DNA of 6,617 nucleotides from Altererythrobacter sp. (GTDB taxonomy: Bacteria; Pseudomonadota; Alphaproteobacteria; Sphingomonadales; Sphingomonadaceae), in assembly GCA_023299945.1 (NCBI GenBank), contig JALZVZ010000051.1, positions 1-6,617 of the forward strand, given 5' to 3'. Position 1 is the stretch's first letter; each line of letters begins with the position of its first letter. The notes below the pieces were generated by a model. The model was not told the DNA's origin. It saw only the letters and a program-made list of their open reading frames with translations, and did no database searches. The position numbers were made by a program, and so were the translations under genes. Positions 3,656 through 6,617 of the stretch are shown piece by piece.

Positions 3656-6244
3656 ATGCAGCCTAGATCAAAATCAGGCACAAACGCTCTGCGTATGTCG
3701 CCAAAAGCACGGGCCCTAGGCGCGGTTGCTTTGGTGCCGCTGTGCTTAGGTCTCGCGGCGCAACCTGCGCTTGCTGATATCGTCAATAATGCAGTTGCCA
3801 CTGGAACCCCTGACTCAGGAACACTGGTCGACGCACTGGCTAGCGAATCTGTGGGACTTGCAGCCCCAATTGTTCCCGCTCCTGACGCAGCAACCAGTTC
3901 AGCTGGTGCAGAGGGTGTGCCAAGCATCCTGAATGCGTTTGACAATGATACATTGAATGGCTCTCCAGCGACCCCTGCTAACACGGTCATTACGCTGGCG
4001 CCGGGCTCCACGGTTCCTGCTGAGCTGACCTTTGACCCTGCAACAGGTTCTGTTGGCATTGCGCCTGGCACACCGGCGGGCACATATTCATTTGAGTATG
4101 AAATTTGCGAAATAGCAAATCCTAACAACTGCCGCATCACGACAGTCACTGTTACGGTAGAAGCGCCAGCAATCGAAGCAAGTGATGACAGTGTTGTGGG
4201 CATCAATGGCGCTGAAGGCGCAGATGATGCGATCAATGCATTCGACAATGACGTGCTCAACGGCGAAGCTGTCGATCCAGACGAGATAACGGCAACAGTG
4301 CTGACACCGGCGACCCCGCTCGTGCCCGGCACGCCAGTGCCCGAATTGGACCCAACAACAGGGTTAGTGGACATTCCTGCAGGAACACCTGCGGGCGCCT
4401 ACACTATCGAATACGAGATTTGTGAAACTCTCAACCCGGGCAATTGCGCGATGGCCACGATCACAATCGAGGTTGAAGCAGCACCAATCGAAGCAGCCGA
4501 AGACGCGCCAGAACCTTTGCTTCAAGGCATTGGCAATGAAAACGCAATCAATGCTTTCGACAATGATACGTTGAACGGCGAGCCAGTTGATCCTGCCGAT
4601 ATTACTGCAACAGTTCTCACCCCGGCTGCAGATCCAGGCGTAGTCCTTGACCCAGCAACAGGCGTTGTTTCGGTCGGAACTGACGTTCCTTCTGGAACCT
4701 ATACAATTGAATACCAAATCTGCGAAACGCTGAACCCTACGAATTGCGCAATCAGCACAATCACGGTTGTTGTTGAGCCCCCTGTTAGCGCGCTCGAAGG
4801 CACAGTCTTCTTTGACACGAACGGTGACGCTGATCTTGGTACAGGCGAAGAAGGCGCACCGGGCTATATCGTGCAAGTTATCCGCGATGGCGAAGTGATC
4901 GCGGAAACCACAGCGGATGCTGACGGCAATTATGCAATCGAAGACCTACCAAGCGGCGAAGGTTACTCGATTACGTTCAGCAGCCCTGAAAATGGCGTTG
5001 TTTTCGAAGTAATCGAAGATGTAACCCTAGAGCCAAATACGACAACATCGGACCAAAATGCGCCGATTGATCCTTCGGGCATTATCTATGATTCAGTAGC
5101 ACGCACACCGATAGCTGGCGCAGTTGCGACGTTGCTGGATGACAATGGCAATCCATTGCCAGAAGTCTGCTATGTCGATGCCTCGCAATCGTTCCAAACC
5201 ACAGGTGCATCGGGCGAATATCGGTTTGACATCATCCCTGGTGCAGACGCGCAATGTCCAATCGGCGAAAGCGCGTACACGATCTCTATCACGCCTCCGG
5301 CCGGTTTCTCTGGCCCATCGACCGTGATCCCGCCGCTAGAGGGTTCATTTGACCCAACTGGCTTGGCTGCCCCCGTGCGCATCAATCCGGACAACACAGT
5401 CCCCACGATTGCGAACCCGCCGTATTATTACGACTTCTCATTGGCTAGCGGTGATCCAGACATCATCTTCAACCACATTCCGCTGGATCCATTCCTGACG
5501 CGCGGCGCTTTGATTGTGACGAAGACTAGTCCTAAGCGCACAGCAAATGTTGGCGATGTCGTTCCTTATGAAATCACTGTTCGCAATGCTGAAAATGTCC
5601 AGCGCGCTGACGTTGATGTAGTCGACATTCTGCCTTCCGGCTTGAAATATGTACCCGGCACTTCGCTGGTCAACGGTGTCGCAGATGAACCGGAAAGCAC
5701 GGGTCGTCAGTTGACTTGGGAAGACCAAACCATTCCGGCCAATGGCACTGTTACTTATAATCTTGCAGTGGTTGTCGGTGCAGGCGTGACCGGCGGCGAG
5801 AAGGTCAATACTGGTCTTGCTCAAAATGGTGCAGATGGCGCAGGAATTTCCAACCGCGGCACCGCTGTTGTGACCATCGTGCCAAGCGCTGTGTTCGATT
5901 GTTCAGAGCTGATCGGCAAGGTCTTCGAAGATGCAAACCGCAATGGCTATCAAGATGAAAACGAGCCAGGTGTCCCTGGTGTTCGCATTGCGACCGTTAA
6001 TGGTCAGCTGATAACTACTGATGAATTTGGACGCTATCACATCGCTTGTGCCGCTGTTCCAGATGCCCGCATCGGTTCAAACTTCGTGCTCAAAGTCGAT
6101 ACGCGGACACTGCCGCTCGGCTGGGAGCCAACCACAGACAACCCACGCTCGATCCGCCTGACACGAGGCAAGTTTGGCGAACTCAACTTCGGTGTCGCAC
6201 CGAAGCAAGAGGAACACGCCAAACAGAACGAGAGGGGGGAGTAA
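3656..6244 (+). CDS. gene C: large secreted Ig-like/SdrD B/DUF11 protein; possible fibre base
   Basis: The product has 862 residues from ATG 3656, which has weak GTGAG 8 bases ahead; GTG 3644 or ATG 3695 are possible alternatives. The signal peptide ends at ALA (residue 40), and the mature protein begins DIVNNAVATGTPDSGTL, the same detached strand segment as in gene B. Residues 73-375 are three Ig-like repeats with the ICE...NP.NC pair. An SdrD B-like domain starts at about 380 (FFDTNGDADLGTGEEGAPGY). A prealbumin-like domain starts at about 472 (DPSGIIYDSVARTPIAGA). A complete DUF11 domain covers about 617-745 (VTKTSPKRTANVGD...). A second SdrD B-like domain starts at C749 (VFEDANRNGYQDENEPGVPG), then a conserved 'VLKVDTRTLP...NPRSIRLTRGKFGELNFGV' module and a charged tail. 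Unlike A and B it has no truncated C-terminal domain. Calcium binding by the D/N-rich loops is inferred from the family. No enzymatic residues are seen. Confidence 0.95.
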   Translation: MQPRSKSGTNALRMSPKARALGAVALVPLCLGLAAQPALADIVNNAVATGTPDSGTLVDALASESVGLAAPIVPAPDAATSSAGAEGVPSILNAFDNDTLNGSPATPANTVITLAPGSTVPAELTFDPATGSVGIAPGTPAGTYSFEYEICEIANPNNCRITTVTVTVEAPAIEASDDSVVGINGAEGADDAINAFDNDVLNGEAVDPDEITATVLTPATPLVPGTPVPELDPTTGLVDIPAGTPAGAYTIEYEICETLNPGNCAMATITIEVEAAPIEAAEDAPEPLLQGIGNENAINAFDNDTLNGEPVDPADITATVLTPAADPGVVLDPATGVVSVGTDVPSGTYTIEYQICETLNPTNCAISTITVVVEPPVSALEGTVFFDTNGDADLGTGEEGAPGYIVQVIRDGEVIAETTADADGNYAIEDLPSGEGYSITFSSPENGVVFEVIEDVTLEPNTTTSDQNAPIDPSGIIYDSVARTPIAGAVATLLDDNGNPLPEVCYVDASQSFQTTGASGEYRFDIIPGADAQCPIGESAYTISITPPAGFSGPSTVIPPLEGSFDPTGLAAPVRINPDNTVPTIANPPYYYDFSLASGDPDIIFNHIPLDPFLTRGALIVTKTSPKRTANVGDVVPYEITVRNAENVQRADVDVVDILPSGLKYVPGTSLVNGVADEPESTGRQLTWEDQTIPANGTVTYNLAVVVGAGVTGGEKVNTGLAQNGADGAGISNRGTAVVTIVPSAVFDCSELIGKVFEDANRNGYQDENEPGVPGVRIATVNGQLITTDEFGRYHIACAAVPDARIGSNFVLKVDTRTLPLGWEPTTDNPRSIRLTRGKFGELNFGVAPKQEEHAKQNERGE
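3872..4780 (+). repeat. three Ig-like Cys-pair repeats in gene C
   Basis: Residues 73-375 of gene C contain three copies of about 100 residues. They use NAFDND(T/V)LNG where genes A and B have NVLTGDT, and are more acidic, so they form a separate subfamily. All three keep the cysteine pair (ICEIANPNNC, ICETLNPGNC, ICETLNPTNC). Copies 2 and 3 share 'DxxITATVLTPA' and are closest to each other. Confidence 0.87.
6238..6241 (+). promoter_or_regulatory. ribosome binding site of gene D inside the end of gene C
   Basis: GGAG at 6238-6241, at the end of a purine run from 6231, lies 8 bases before ATG 6250 and within the last codons of gene C. Since the site is read through while gene C is translated and the gap between genes is 5 bases, the two genes are probably translationally coupled, and their products made together. 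Confidence 0.75.
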
Positions 6245-6249
6245 GGGCC

Positions 6250-6617
6250 ATGAAAAAGACACTTAAAAACACTCAAGCTGATACTGCCATGAGCCTTAAC
6301 GCAAATCACAAAAACGATTGGGTTATGCGTTGCTCCATGATGGCGATTGCTGCGGCCTCAACCGTTGCGGCTCCGGCAGCTGCAGAAGCGAATATTCCCG
6401 GTGCAACAGGCGTGAGCAATGTTGAGGTTTCTGTGCCTATGCCAAAAGCTGCCGCACCAGAGATTATCTATGTCTCTAATCCCGTTGTGCAGGGCGAGCC
6501 AATGCCGAGCACTTCGACAACTGCAATCGCAGTTGCTACGGTGCAGCAACCCACTAAGCGTGTGGTGTTGGTTGCAAAACCAAGTCCGGCTGCTGCTCCT
6601 GTTGCTGCTCCTGTTGC
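6250..6617 (+). CDS. gene D: secreted Ala/Pro-rich protein, N-terminal part only (runs off window)
   Basis: The frame is open from ATG 6250 to the window end, giving 122 complete codons. Residues 1-31 are a long polar and basic lead (MKKTLKNTQ...), followed by a hydrophobic stretch (MMAIAAASTVAAPAAA) and a likely signal peptidase site at AEA-NIPG near residue 47. The rest is rich in Ala, Pro and Val, and ends in a PAAAPVAAPV low-complexity run. In related proteobacterial clusters, as I recall, a large OmpA-family or other outer-membrane protein follows a gene C-like product, and a Pro/Ala linker would fit such a protein, but no OmpA, TonB or barrel motif is inside the window. Coupling to gene C suggests a partner, possibly its membrane anchor; this is inference. 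Methionines at 14, 26, 30 and 31 are alternative starts, but only 6250 has a good ribosome binding site. Confidence 0.85.
   Translation, partial: MKKTLKNTQADTAMSLNANHKNDWVMRCSMMAIAAASTVAAPAAAEANIPGATGVSNVEVSVPMPKAAAPEIIYVSNPVVQGEPMPSTSTTAIAVATVQQPTKRVVLVAKPSPAAAPVAAPV
6589..6617 (+). repeat. 12-bp tandem repeat encoding AAP(V) at the window edge
   Basis: G(T/C)TGCTGCTCCT occurs at 6589-6600 and 6601-6612, and begins again at 6613-6617, where the window ends. It encodes a Val/Ala-Ala-Ala-Pro run in gene D. Because the unit is a multiple of three, copy-number change would alter linker length without shifting frame. The total number of copies cannot be seen. Confidence 0.7.

Noticed and set aside
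3634..4374. Long open frame on the minus strand opposite gene C, and several like it opposite the repeats
   Set aside because: They are complementary-strand shadows of the Ala/Thr/Val/Gly-rich repeats, showing monotonous Ser/Val/Pro composition, no ribosome binding site and no recognisable domain.
1414..4780. CRISPR-like or phase-variable repeat array
   Set aside because: The repeats are about 90-107-codon protein domains, diverged at the DNA level, not short identical direct repeats with unique spacers.

Overview
The window looks like part of an alphaproteobacterial chromosome, most likely Sphingomonadales (Erythrobacter/Altererythrobacter-like). This rests on the style of the signal peptides (Ala/Leu-rich, ending AHA-Q or ALA-D), moderate GC, and three adjacent DUF11/SdrD-type secreted repeat proteins preceding another secreted protein. 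The taxon is an inference; no marker gene is present.

Layout: positions 1-357 hold no supportable gene, with an AT-rich promoter-like stretch at about 220-300. Four same-strand genes follow, each encoding an exported protein. Gene A (358-2025, 555 aa) has a signal peptide, a jelly-roll/carbohydrate-binding-like domain, one complete DUF11-like (DUF7507-type) domain, one Cys-paired Ig-like repeat, and a C-terminal DUF11-like domain that stops early. Gene B (2113-3576, 487 aa) has a signal peptide, a short N-terminal beta segment, three Ig-like repeats, and a C-terminal DUF11-like domain that stops at the same place. Gene C (3656-6244, 862 aa) has a signal peptide, the same kind of N-terminal segment, three Ig-like repeats, an SdrD B-like domain, a prealbumin-like domain, a complete DUF11 domain, a second SdrD B-like domain and a charged tail. 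Gene D (6250 to the window end, partial) starts 5 nt after gene C and encodes a signal peptide followed by an Ala/Pro-rich region.

The central observation is a domain split across gene boundaries. Genes A and B both end at 'QADIDNLQ-stop', just where a DUF11-like domain should continue into its last two beta strands (normally of the form 'xVxNxAxVxGT...'). Those missing strands are the first mature residues of the next protein in the operon: 'QIVNTATVTGTPDSGTL' in B and 'DIVNNAVATGTPDSGTL' in C, both immediately after the signal peptidase site. A has only an acceptor end, B has a donor and an acceptor, and C has only a donor. This is what a head-to-tail fibre assembled by donor-strand complementation would need: A as tip (carrying the possible ligand-binding domain), B as repeatable shaft, C as base, with D perhaps the outer-membrane partner. 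The pattern is seen directly; the assembly model is inference. No chaperone, usher, sortase or secretion machinery other than Sec signals is visible in the window.
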